Positions 35,560 to 46,201 of a stretch of DNA of 64,000 bases are shown piece after piece. The notes beneath the pieces were generated by a model. It had not been told where the DNA came from. It did no database searches and saw only the letters and a list, made by a program, of their open reading frames with translations. The DNA lies in contig CAJQUW010012929.1 of assembly GCA_907163375.1 (NCBI GenBank), positions 62,001 to 126,000 on the forward strand, given 5' to 3'. Each line of letters begins with the position of its first letter. Position 1 is the stretch's first letter. This stretch comes from Prostheceraeus crozeri (Eukaryota > Platyhelminthes > Polycladida > Euryleptidae). The position numbers and the translations under genes are program-made.

Positions 35560-37920
35560 TTCTTCTTCAGCAGAATTCGACTTACCTTTTCTGAGATCAA
35601 TGAGTATTCTTCATTTTCGTATACTCATTTCGTCATTTTTGTTGTCATAGTAGTAACCTTTAATTACATTCGCACCTTTCGAATAATTTTGACCGTAGTC
35701 ATCTGACAATTTCCTTCTTAGTTTCTTCAATCTTATAAACTTTCAGTAAATAGAATCTGTTTGAATCAGAAGCAAGAATTATGGAGATTGTATTAAGTTC
35801 AGGCTCAATGTTTTCAACGACCTTTAGTTGCCACTCATTCTCTATCTGATTGTTTTGGCAATCCAAAGCCAAAGCATGACCAACACCCACAGGATATTTC
35901 TGTAGTTCGTATAATCCCATTCAAACCTGTAGAAGCAACGTTGTGCAATGTGAAGGTTCCCGAAATAGATTGAGCATTATCCGTCAATTGTGCAGCTCCT
36001 TGTTGAAATTTTTCATCAGAAATATACAGAAAATTTATTTATGAATTTTGTTCAAAGACTTTTGCCCATGCCATATACGATTCAGCATCCTGAATGACAG
36101 TCTTTCTTTGCTTTACCGCTTCGTCAGCATACCTTTTCGCTACAGCACCGATGCCGTCACATGCTCCCTTGCCATCTGAAGTTTCGAAATAATGCCAAGA
36201 AATTGGTACACCTAATTCACCCATCCTAGAAACATAGTTGAATACTGTTTTGTTTCTATACTGGGAAGTGGGCCATCAGTAAAGAAGACAATTCCATTTT
36301 GAAATCTATGGAATCCAATCTCATCCAGCAATTTTTGAATGATAGCTACGACCATCGAGACAGTGTGATTTAGAATATGGCTCACAAAGCAATACGATTT
36401 GACACTCAAAGCAGCACTGTCCTCACTACGAAAATACACGACAGTTGGATGCAAAGTCACTTAGGACTGATTCCAGTGAGCAGACTGAATTTCATCCAAT
36501 GCACAACAGGTATAGTTTTCGGCAAAATCCATGTGGATGAAGATCTGTCCGACTCCTAGATTTTCTTTGATCCTTTTTGCTGCCTCGAATTGTGACCTCA
36601 CTCGGCGTACATTTGCTTTAAACTGTTCAAACTTTTCGATAATCAATTTTAAGAACGACTCCAGAGATTCAACGGCAGTTACAAATTTTGCCTTTTATGT
36701 TCATTTGTTTCAACTCTCTTCCACTGCTCATACTGAACAGTCTCAGACGGATTCATGTCTGCCGTCAAGATATTGTGCAATGATCCTTCGCCGATACCCT
36801 CAAATATTTGCATGAATGTTTCTAGATTCAAAGAAGGCACGTTCAATCCAACATTTCTACTAGCTTGTAGGATAAATGCAAAGTTTTGATGGACTGCACA
36901 AAGACACACATTTCTAGAAGTAAGTCGGGCTGGAACGATGCATCTAGGCCTCAGGCGGCAAAACGTTGAATATGATAGTGTAGCATTAACATTTTCTGAC
37001 AGAAACTTTAAATGAAGGTTCTTCATACTGTCTTTCAAAATATGTTTCTGATACTTCACTTTCTTGATGGTTACAGTCTCATTTTTCCCAGCAGTAGTAC
37101 GAGAGTTGTCTTCTCTCTTAAAAAAATCAATGATCGCTTCGCAAAAACATGACATTGCACGATTTCGAATACTCTTTTCTCGGAATTTTTTGCACGTTTA
37201 AGAGAGTTTTGGTTTTGAACATTTCTTGAAATTCGCAGTAATGCTGAATGCCTCAGTCTGTACTTTTGAATAAACTGACTGTTGGCTATCATGTTTGGAG
37301 CTACGAGTCGCTCAGTTGATTCTCTATTTTCAGACAACTCATGTACGACAGTTTCATTCAAGAGAAGTTCTTTGTACTCTGGATACGCAATTTTTTCAAC
37401 TCGAAGACGTTCAAGTCGTCTGTCAACCTTAGATTTTGGTGAAATGAACGTAAAGGAAGTATCAGGATCGTCATTAGAACAGTTATTATCCAGAATGTCA
37501 ACAGGACTACCGACCGAATCTGTCATTACTCTTTGAAATCGCTTCTTCCAGCGAGCACCCAGACGAATTGCCTTTTGTAATTTTACTGATAGGGTTTTCA
37601 TCTTTTTTGTGGTTTCTTGCTACCGCCCTAGAGATTCGCTTTCTTGTTCTGTTCTTTGGAGTCTGGGATTCATCATGTCGGATTTCATTTGGAAGATTAT
37701 CAAGGGTTACTGAATTGTCCTTAGATTTCTTTTGTTTGTCATAGAACCTATGCCACCTAATTCTCCCATCTCTTCTTCGTTTTCTCAACGACCGATAAGA
37801 TATTTCAGTGGTCTTTTTATAATACTTGAGTACACGCTTTGACTCTCGTTCCATGTATTGTGCGTCTTGTTTTTTCCTCTCTATATATGCCTTTTGAATC
37901 TCGGCGCGTGATTTGGCCAT
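35560..37920 (-). pseudogene. Decayed transposase-like gene, GKGxCDGIG family
   Basis: The start is the ATG at 37920 (MAKSRAEIQKAYIERKKQ), with a very basic N-terminus. Then come GKNETVTIKKVKYQKHIL, SYSTFCRLRP, CLCAVHQNF, FIHMDFAENYTC, DEIQSAHWNQS, a TAA at 36461-36463, VTLHPTVVYF, FFTDG, WHYFETSDGKGACDGIGAVA and a Cys-rich tail (SCGCWSC). At least three frameshifts (near 37140, 36680 and 36260) and one nonsense codon break it. Proteins with MDFAENY and GKGPCDGIGG blocks are widespread uncharacterised multi-copy animal proteins. Asp in MDFAENY and FFTDG could be the first two residues of a DDE triad; this is inference. A second fragment lies at 28079-28312. A MITE starts 27 bp upstream of the start codon. 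Confidence 0.78.
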
Positions 37921-37946
37921 TGATCTGCAATAGAACAATATACCTA

Positions 37947-38165
37947 CACTGTAAACCAGCACCTCCTAAAATCGAAGAAACCTGCATCCTAAAGCGCCAC
38001 ACACTAGAATTTTAGGAGATTGCGTGAAATAGAATGTTGACGTACTAAAGAGAACAATAGCCCTAGTGCGCTAGCCTCCTAAAACGCTTTGCTTTAGGAT
38101 TTTTTTATTAGTTACGAATAGTGTCTTGCTTTAGTGTGTGATTTAGGAGGTGCTGTTTTAGAGTG
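37947..38165. mobile_element. TA-flanked MITE built on CCTAAA words
   Basis: The left end is CACTGTAAACCAGCACCTCC. The right end on the minus strand is CACTCTAAAACAGCACCTCC, continuing as TAAAT. TA flanks both sides (37945-37946 and 38166-38167), fitting a Tc1/mariner-like or other TA-targeting superfamily. The interior repeats TCCTAAA/TTTAGGA at least six times. No coding sequence. It lies directly upstream of the decayed gene at 35560-37920. Confidence 0.75.
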
Positions 38166-38810
38166 TACATGCCAAATGTACATCTTGTTGATTTGCAGAG
38201 CTCATGGAATACCCTTATAATGCTAGTACTACCTCTAGGGTGATTGGCCTGCTATGATTATCACTGGTAGATCGTTGTTACGCTTGAGAACTTCTATTGC
38301 TGAATTTCCACATGTGCATTGACAAACTGTATTGGATCACAGTATTCTGCTAAATTACATGCACCTAATAACTCTATGATTCCTGCATTCTATGTCACTG
38401 TATGTCTATCACAAATCAAATTGCAACCTAAAATATCAATAGAATTTTTCTGGCTTACTTATCACAAATACAGTACCTACATTAGAAATTAATTCCAAAT
38501 TATAAAGCAGTTTAAATGTTGAAGTAATTTTGCATGTTTGTGCAAAATGTAGGACCTTCTTCTGCACTGACTCTGATGGATGGTCCATAGCCAGTGTACG
38601 TGTCACATTAAGAAGTCGCCCCTGCTTTATTTATTCGGAAAAATGCTTGAAAAATAAAACTTTCTGAAACCACTAATTTACGTGATGTAACGTAAATTAG
38701 TAATGTGTGCAGTAACATAAATCAGTTTTTAAATATTATTGTCTCTATCTCCATGAAGATGAGTCCGAACAACACAGTGAACAAATTTTTGACATAAGTA
38801 CATTCTAGAA

Positions 38811-38861
<51 letters not shown>

Positions 38862-39329
38862 ACAGGAATAGAAGCTCCTTCACCAAAGCTTCACAATCAT
38901 GGTAACGTAAATTAGTATCTTACCCATAACTGGCACCTAAGAACACTCATCAATGAAGGATAATCGTATGATGTGTAAACAATGATACAATTTGAGTCAA
39001 ACTTTTAAAGCATGATATATTAAAGAATTCACTGAAGAGTGAGGGACAGGCTGCATTATACATCCGGAAGGTCCCCTTTGCGGGGGGTAGCAAAACTCAA
39101 AAATCTCTTTGGCGCGAGCGCTTTCGAGATCCGTCGGACATCATAGTCATGCGCTCAATGATTTATTGTGATATTCACATGAAGCAATGAAAAGTGTTCA
39201 TCAGATCTATCTATGACAACAGTCTCTTTACGAAATGAGTCAATGATTATATAATACTGAATTAAGATAAAAGTAACATATCAACAAAGCCAAAATCACA
39301 TGAAGAAAAAAGTTACATGCGATAAAGAA
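38166..39329. other. No gene; contains an AT microsatellite and a hammerhead-like stretch
   Basis: No coding motif before the PLE fragment on the minus strand. On that strand, positions 39155-39111 lie 3' of the PLE stop and read TATGATGTCCGACGGATC then TCGAAAGCGCTC, faintly like a hammerhead core with stem II. Confidence 0.4.
38812..38858. repeat. (TA)n microsatellite
   Basis: About 47 bases of uninterrupted TA dinucleotide repeat. Confidence 0.97.
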
Positions 39330-39930
39330 TTATAATACTGCATCGTAAGAAGATCCTAAGTCAACCTTAGTCTTGTTGCCCGAGCCCAGCTTCTTTGTCC
39401 AGATGGCTTCTTTGGTGATTCGTTGCCGCCATTGTTTTGCACCATCAACCCTACGCATGTCGTCAAAAGACATCATGTGACCAGTCTCAGTTACATGCTT
39501 CGCGATCTCCGACCTGTAAACGCCCATGTCCTTTACTGCTCTTAGGTGCTCCTTTTTGCGCTCCTTAAGAGGCCTGGATGTCTCACCGACGTAAGAGAAA
39601 GAGCAGGAGTCTTCTGAGCAAGGGATATGGTACACTGATCCCAACTGAATGGCAGGAGAGGGCCGTTTTCTTACGAGCATCGACTGGAGAGTACTTGAAG
39701 GCCTCAGAGCAATGCTTATGTTGGAATCAGAAAGTACAGACCTTATTTTCTCTCCAATTCCTGGATAGTAAGGAATGGTTGCTTTCGGAGGTTCATATTC
39801 ACGTTGAATAGCAGTGTTAACACCAGACAAGAAGCATATGTCTTATTCACTGTAGCCATTCTCCATGAAAACACGACGCAGATGTTGTCTCTCCTCCGCC
39901 AAGGATGGTCTTGAACACAGACGGTCAGCT
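39330..39930 (-). pseudogene. PLE C-terminal fragment with GIY-YIG domain (third family)
   Basis: A 166-codon minus-strand frame ends at 39330. It contains PPKATIPYYPGIGEKIRSVL, then SVYHIPCSEDSCSFSYVGET, SRPLKERKKEHLRAVKD, EIAKHVTETGH and WRQRITKEAIWTKKLGSGNK. This is the end of the RT-GIY-YIG protein of a Penelope-like element (GIY block YHIPC/YVGET, catalytic Arg, His and Glu regions present). Upstream to about 39930 another frame adds ADRLCSRPSLAEERQHLRRV after a frameshift. The RT core is missing, so it is 5'-truncated. It differs from the other two PLE families in the window. Confidence 0.85.
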
Positions 39931-41100
39931 AAATTAGTTTAGTTCGGGGACAAATATAAAAGCGCTCGTCTTTCTGTCCTAAACGTTTTCAACTAACATA
40001 CATCATATTGGAACGACTACTTGTCTATGTAAAGTCGCTAACACTCAATCAAGCATGCTCACCTCAACCGGGATTGACGCACGTCTCACAAGTGTTGACA
40101 CTTCGACCGTGGGGACAATGAAAACCGGCATTTTTGTTCACTTAGCAGTTATTGGTTGCAGTGCAAACAACCGCATATTGTCTTCCAACTTCATCTGTTA
40201 TGTGAATGAGTCATCTTATAAGCACAGAGTCGAGTGACGTCAGGTTGAACAGCAGATCAAAACCGACAGGTCGCCACAGCGTGGGGACACGAAAAATGGC
40301 GAAATGCACTCCCTTATTGATATTCACCCATATTCTGACATCCTATCGCAATAAACTTGTTGTCATTTCATGTGAAGACTATTTAATTCAAATATCTTGC
40401 TGTCAATATACAAGCCAAATGGAATCGATAATCTTTTTGAGTAAAAGTTCAATGATCTCATAAAGATCTCTTTTCTACTGAGGTCTAAAGCTGTCTCCTC
40501 GACATTGATGTAGGCCTAAATTGCATTCGGCGATTACTTTGTATAAATCTTGTGCAAGTTTTATCGGCCAACAAGTTTAGTAACGCAAGGTCGACCATTG
40601 CTGAGCAACATTGCCGTTATCGAACCTAAATGTCAGCAATTGGTTTGAATTTGCTTGGAAATGTGAAAAGCCTTTCTTGAACCGATTTTGCCGTTCTTTT
40701 TCGGGTAAGGGAAACTTCAGGTCAGTCCGTCGGATGGTTCAAGTGACTGACAGGTTGGCTTCAATTCGGCACATGTCCAACTTCAGGCCGACTGTGCGCT
40801 CAGTTATATACATATGTTACCATTTCAGCAATCTTTCGCTTTGATGACGATGATTTAGAGAAACATGTGCTCCAGGGTCCACCCTAAATTCGACTCTAAT
40901 TCGAGGATTCGACTCTAAATTTGCCGATTCTCATGTCCCTAATGAGAATCGACCTCAAACAGCAAGTCTTGGAGGTCCGAATAGGTTCTTGAAATTTCTT
41001 ATAAGTGTCATGTTCGCTTTTGTACAAAACAAAACTATGTGAATTAGTGGTCTGCATCAGAACGATCAGACCTACAAGACTTGTTGTTGATGCAAAAATA
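39931..41100. other. No gene recognised
   Basis: Short frames only. A GGGGACA word recurs near 39955, 40112 and 40284 without a clear structure. Confidence 0.4.
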
Positions 41101-41109
41101 CATTAAACG

Positions 41110-41345
41110 AGCCCCAGACTGCTGCTTCGGTTTTATGTCAGCCATTTTGAATTTTCTGTTTTTCTCGAAAAGTGCAAAGCCGTATCATGTTCCACCAACG
41201 ATAACTGAAAAGAGCGTATCCAACTACACGGAAAGTTGCAGATGAGATAATTGAGGCTTTTGTAATCTAGCCGCAGAATGCAGTTTCGGTTTAATTTCCG
41301 CCATTTTCCATTTCCTTATTTTTTTCTTGAAAAGGGCTAGTCGTG
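41110..41345. repeat. Two degenerate direct repeats, about 165-bp period
   Basis: CTGCTTCGGTTTTATGTCAG, followed by CCATTTTGAA...TCTCGAAAAGTGC near 41120-41178, reappears as CAGTTTCGGTTTAATTTCCG then CCATTTTCCA...TCTTGAAAAGGGC near 41280-41340. Old tandem duplication or part of a dispersed repeat of the CCATTTT type. Confidence 0.55.
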
Positions 41346-41922
41346 TGATTTTTAAACAATGATTCTCGGAATTTTCATGCACAAATACATCAGAAACCGT
41401 CGAGAAATATAATGGGAAATTTTCAAAATGAAACCGCCTCTCCTGCACACCGTGATCTGACACTGCTTACAACAGATTTGTAATGCCAGTTTTATGCAAG
41501 AATTAGTGCATCCCAAGTCAAAACATGGATGGATTATCATGCGTCACGTTACTTTGTGTGCATTCATTTATTTAGATTTGCAGCAACTGTTTTTTCATGT
41601 TCAATATATATCTGCGATTCTAACAGACTACAGTATTTGTAATTTCATGTATTTTCAAAACTATCCATTTGAGTTGTATTCAGCATGGCTTAACATTCCT
41701 AATCCAATCAGACATACTCCTAGCATTTTCTTGACGTCATCATGCGATAGCTGATGGATTGGCCGGTCGCGACCAAGTGACCCTCCGCTCCGTGGTTCTC
41801 CATCAGTTCCTATCTTGAGGTAACTGCGTAGCCGCAGAGGTTATTCAATTCGTCTCAGTAGCAGGTTCTTAGCTTGCCACCTTCCCATTGGTTCATGCAC
41901 CATTCTAGTAAGTAGACTTTCA

Positions 41923-42240
41923 TCATGGCTGGTGTTGCACAGGACATGCTATATGAAGATCTGATTTTTTGCTGTTGTCATAGTTGACTGCGAAAATAAC
42001 ACTTTGATTTGCATTATTTTCAGCATGTTGACTGGGAACTTCGTCTTTGATTACCATATCGCTAACATTTCCATTCGCATCCCTTCTTTGAGTTTTTCGT
42101 TGTTTCGGTTTCTTTGCATTGATTATCAAGCCGGTCCGTTCGCTTTCAATTCTTACTCTGTCCACCAATTCCTACAGTTCCCTCATACTGGCCGCTATGA
42201 GCAATGTCGTCAGCATATCTGAGGTTGATTATATGGTGTA
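41923..42240 (-). pseudogene. Non-LTR reverse-transcriptase scrap
   Basis: Minus-strand frames give NLRYADDIA (catalytic YADD), then after a frameshift ASMREL, stop, ELVDRVRIESERTGLIINAK and later GNVSDMVIKDEV. This is the palm segment following motif C in RTE/I-type endonuclease-reverse transcriptases. Only about 100 residues survive, and both flanks are unrelated. It is a separate family from the RT remnants at 26650 and 28305. Confidence 0.7.
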
Positions 42241-42316
42241 CAGGGATCGCAAATCACCCAAGAACTTCAAACCAGAGCACATACAAAGGAAAGAAGGAGT
42301 TGGAGGAAGGCCTGGA

Positions 42317-42450
42317 CTAGGGATCGCAATTAGCCACAGGAAAAAAACGGAAAATCGGGAAAAACCAGGTTTTGAATGCATAAACTTGAAATACTTACAC
42401 CAGACGAATTTCGCAAAAAACCGGAAAAGCCGGAAAATTGTGATTCCTAG
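42317..42450. mobile_element. Small MITE, 134 bp
   Basis: The left end CTAGGGATCGCAATT and the right end on the minus strand CTAGGAATCACAATT are inverted repeats with two differences. The interior is rich in CGGAAAA/CGGGAAAA. The TAGGGATC-type end suggests a hAT relative. No clear target duplication was found. Confidence 0.5.
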
Positions 42451-42617
42451 GTGTCCACCAACGCAGACACTCACTTCAAAAACCATGTGGTACCTTTCTC
42501 ATGATTTTCTGTGAATGGTAGATGTTGAATAGATTGGGTTATATAATCCATCTCTGTCTTCGAACACATAATTTCTAACTGGTCGTTATTCCCCAATAGC
42601 AATGGTTTTAAGGTAAG

Positions 42618-43029
42618 CACGGTGGTCCAGAATGACGTTTAATTGAAAAAAATAGAACTCGCATAAATCATACACCATTCGAAAACTCTTTGGTTGGCGA
42701 ATATTTTTGGCACAATTTAGAAATTTTTTGTCGATATCTTTATGAGTAGTATAGAAAAATGTATTTTTGTACTTAGAACGACAAAATTCACGTGGGTTCT
42801 AAAGTTTAATGGTCGTTAGACGACATTTAACTTGTACAATTCAGGCTAATAATAATTACTTTATCATTGTAGATAAAAATAACATAAAAATAAATGGCCA
42901 AATATGTTCACGGCGACGTTAGTAAGTAGTATGATTCATATATAGAGTTATTTATCTTTTTAAGAAAATAAATAAATTCTTATTACATCTATATGACTGA
43001 CACGGGTCAATTCGAGGACGCTGAGGATA
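42618..43029. repeat. X1 terminal inverted repeat, left
   Basis: Pairs with 45784-46197. The inner end is GACACGGGTCAATTCGAGGA then CGCTGAGGATA. Confidence 0.93.
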
Positions 43030-43174
43030 AAACTGATTTCCATTTCTCCAATTATGGCATTTTACATGAAAACGTATTATTCCAATATGCATGTACATGT
43101 ATTGAATTTCAATAGTACAAAATATTAAAGTATGAATTCAATTCATAATGCATTCATAGCTCATAGGCAGTTGA

Positions 43175-45273
43175 TTAAAAATGATTTCCGTTATACTCCT
43201 GTACGGACAGGAGAAAACGATCAGCAAATCTTTCATGTGTTGTCGGCACTTTGTATTTTTGCCACACATGTGTAAAGTCTGCATGAACCGATTCAAAAGC
43301 TTGTTCTGACCACATGCCGAGTCCGGTTTCTTTACGATCACAGAAGTCAATCACGTGGAACAGTATGGCATGAATCTTCGGAGTCACTTGTAGACCCAAA
43401 GCTTGAAAACAATGATTGAAGACATCAATCTTACCCTTACAGTCATTTTGCAATATTTTCCCAAAGCAACTCAATACTACATCATTCAAGGCGCGAAATG
43501 CCCAAACATAGTCTCTCAGCTCAATGAAAGCAAGTTCTTGCAATAGATCCACATTCTTCAGGAGTTTTCGGCATGCGTTGCCCGCGAAAGCACCGCCATG
43601 AATTGCCTCTCTCTCAACATTCAAAGATGAGGCCCATCGCAAAACTTCTGGCCACTTCTTTTGCAAGTTTACAAATAACAAGTTCACCGCGCCCAACATC
43701 AAGTGTAGCTTCGGAGGTGGAATTATATCGATTACCTCAGTGGTATCTGGGCCTTTGAAGATGGGTGAGTGAATGCAATTACCGAAATGTTTGGCATTCT
43801 TTGTGTCCTTCTCTGAGTCAACAAACGACCAGTACTGACGACGTACACTTCCCAAAGTTCTCAGTTCACCACGAGAATCCAATTTTTCCTTCGATGAATT
43901 GCACCACGTGCATGGATGAGAACATGCGTGTGCCATCAAACCGATTGTTATGTTTGCTAACTTTAAATCCATACAACAAGTAAAGGGATGTAATTTTTGA
44001 GGAGACGTAAGTTTTAATAAATTCCACAGTAACAATACATTGCGATATGTCTCCTTTGCGTCTGGAACGATAGCAATGACAAATAACTTGCGCACACTTG
44101 TATATTTCAGATTTCTCTCAGCAACGCCATCGGATAGTTTGCTTCTCACCACAGTTGTGCTTTCAGATGATGGATCATGAGGTAATCGAAATGTTACACA
44201 GATTTTGAGGAAACCTCCACCTCCGTCCAGACCAATAACTGAATCTACTTCGACGCCACCCTGAGGATGTCTGTGGGCGACAACACGATCTTTCAATGCT
44301 TCAATGTCTGTACAATACACAACTGGGAGCGATGAAGATGCCTTACTCGCCGAAGAGTCAAATTGGTGAACTTCATAAGTAAATATGTCATCGACTTGAT
44401 GAGATACAAGTTGCAATTTCTCTCGCAAGTACGGCTCAGTTGAATTTCTGGATCCGAAAGCAGAACGAATGTGTTTTCCAAGAGCCTTTGTCTGGTTGGT
44501 CGATAACCTTAAATCTGAACGAATTCTCTGCATGTCGTCAACTGTTACATTTTCAGGCTGCGGGCTCTTGGAAACATCGACCCTCAAGGGTTGGCCTCTG
44601 ATCGAGGAAAGCTTGAACGAAGTGTCATCGGACTCACGAACTTTCTGTCTTATAATGCCAATTGTTCTTCTGAACGTCGTGGTGCACTTGAATTAGGCGA
44701 ATCCGCAGCGAAGGATAATAGATTCTCATGTCGCGTAGCTTGAGTACATGTATGCGGTTTACCTTTGCCAATCGCAGTAAGACAGTATGAACAGAGATTC
44801 ACTACATTCGGTGTTTTTAGTGGAACATTTGCCACATATGTTGGTCCTGGTTGGCGCTTGTGTATAACAGAATTTGACAGTCCAAAATTTGACGTTGTTG
44901 ATGCTCGTGCAATATCGCAAACAAGACACATGCACTTCAGGTTACTCCTCGTTAAAGGACGTAGGTTTCCAAGTTGAGAATAATCGAAAATTTGTATTTC
45001 ACGTTTGAAGTTGCTCTTATATTCATACACAATTGCATGACAGTTACTACACAGCGACGTAGGAAATCTGATGTCATCGAAGTCACTAATATCCACAATT
45101 AATTTTCGAATCACTTCGCGGGCAGCATCAGAAATGTTTCGCATAACTTTGGTCTTGGAGAAGCATAAAATACAAACGCATGCTCTGCATTCTTCGTGTG
45201 TCTTACAGTGCGTGGCATGTTCGATACAAGTTGAAATGAAAATGGTGAAGATCAGCAGATCTGCCAATTTCAT
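43175..45273 (-). pseudogene. X1 putative transposase (DGGGGFLK family), one frameshift
   Basis: Probable transposase of X1, about 700 residues. ATG at 45273, stop at 43175. The N-terminal 207 codons are Cys-rich: CRACVCILC, LCSNCHAIVY, CMCLVC and LCSYC, a likely zinc-binding DNA-recognition module. One frameshift near 44660 leads into the second frame. There, GLDGGGGFLKI (43175-44587 frame), CCMDLKLANITIG with HPCTWC, PPPKLHLMLGAVN, HGGAFAGNACRKLL, TPKIHAILFHVIDFC and WSEQAFESVHADF follow. The two Asp (DGGGG, MDLKLAN) and Glu (SEQAFE) fit an RNase-H-fold DDE arrangement with a Cys pair after the second Asp; this is my inference, not an established assignment. The X2 protein has the same order of motifs. 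Confidence 0.8.
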
Positions 45274-45504
45274 TTCAAATTTTGAAAGGTTACCAATTTT
45301 GAAATCTGCACATTCTATGTCAATCTGCTACAAACTGCGTGAGAATAAGGTGGACGAATAAGCAACTAATTAGATGTCTATGCTCAATTCCAATGCACCT
45401 TCACATTTGAAAATTGTGTTTACAATTGAAAGCTTAACATAGACATCTCATCAGCTTAATCATCTAACGGTATGCTAGTGCCTTCACGCTAGTCCCTTCA
45501 CAAT

Positions 45505-45660
45505 TAAAAGGGATGTAATGTATGAGGAGACGTAAGTTTCAAATAAATTCCACAGTAACAATACATTGCGATATGTCTCCTTTGTGCCTGGAACGATAGC
45601 AATGACAAATAACTTGCGCACACTTGTATATTTCATATTTCTCTCTGCCTTCAGTGTACA
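45505..45660 (-). repeat. Duplicated piece of the X1 gene
   Basis: About 150 bp repeat the coding segment at about 43985-44127 at roughly 95% identity and in the same orientation; it encodes KYTSVRKLFVIAIVP and YRNVLLLWNL. It lies between the gene's start and the right TIR. Probably an internal gene-conversion or template-switch event; it adds no intact frame. Confidence 0.8.
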
Positions 45661-45783
45661 TGAATAATGATCTCGATCAAGCTTTGACAAATTAATTTCA
45701 TTGAACTTAATTTTAGGTTATAAAAAGTTATTTAATATCGTAAATTAGTCTACTATGGTACATCTATGAAAATACATTAGATG

Positions 45784-46197
45784 TATCCTCAGCGTCCTCG
45801 AATTGACCCGTGTCATTCATATAGATGTAATAAGAATTTATTTATTTTCTTAAAAAGATAAATAACTCTATATATGACTCATACTACTTACTAACGTCGC
45901 CGTGAACATATTTGGCCATTTATTTTTTATGTTATTTTTATCTACAATGATAAAGTAATTATTATTAGCCTGAATTGTACACGTTAAATGTCGTCTAACG
46001 ACCATTAAACTTTAGAACCCACGTGAATTTTGTCGTTCTAAGTACAAAAATACATTTTTCTATACTACTCATAAAGATATCGACAAAAAATTTCTAAATT
46101 GTGCCAAAAATATTCGCCAACCAAAGAGTTTTCGAATGGTGTATGATTTATGCGAGTTCTATTTTTTTTCAATTAAACGTCATTCTGGACCACCGTG
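45784..46197. repeat. X1 terminal inverted repeat, right
   Basis: Pairs with 42618-43029. The few mismatches and one-base gaps (e.g. TTGTACACG versus CAAGTTAAATG region) show slight divergence since insertion. Confidence 0.93.
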
Positions 46198-46201
46198 TAA
46201 G

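Larger units (their letters stand above)
42618..46197 (-). mobile_element. X1: 3.58-kb DNA transposon with 413-bp TIRs
   Basis: Both ends read CACGGTGGTCCAGAATGACG inward, and the inverted repeats run 42618-43029 and 45784-46197 with only a few differences. TAAG abuts both ends (42614-42617 and 46198-46201). A longer duplication TAAGGTAAG/TAAGAGTAA would need one indel. The only long coding region is the Cys-rich DGGGGFLK protein on the minus strand. The structure matches the nested element X2 at 51685-55031, whose TIR also begins GTG-rich and then CC(A/T)GAAT. I cannot assign either to a named superfamily. Confidence 0.88.

Noticed and set aside
38812..38858. (TA)n tract as another palindrome-born microsatellite
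   Set aside because: Its flanks (CTAGAAG on the left, CGAACAG on the right) lack the GGCA/TGCC borders seen in pB4.
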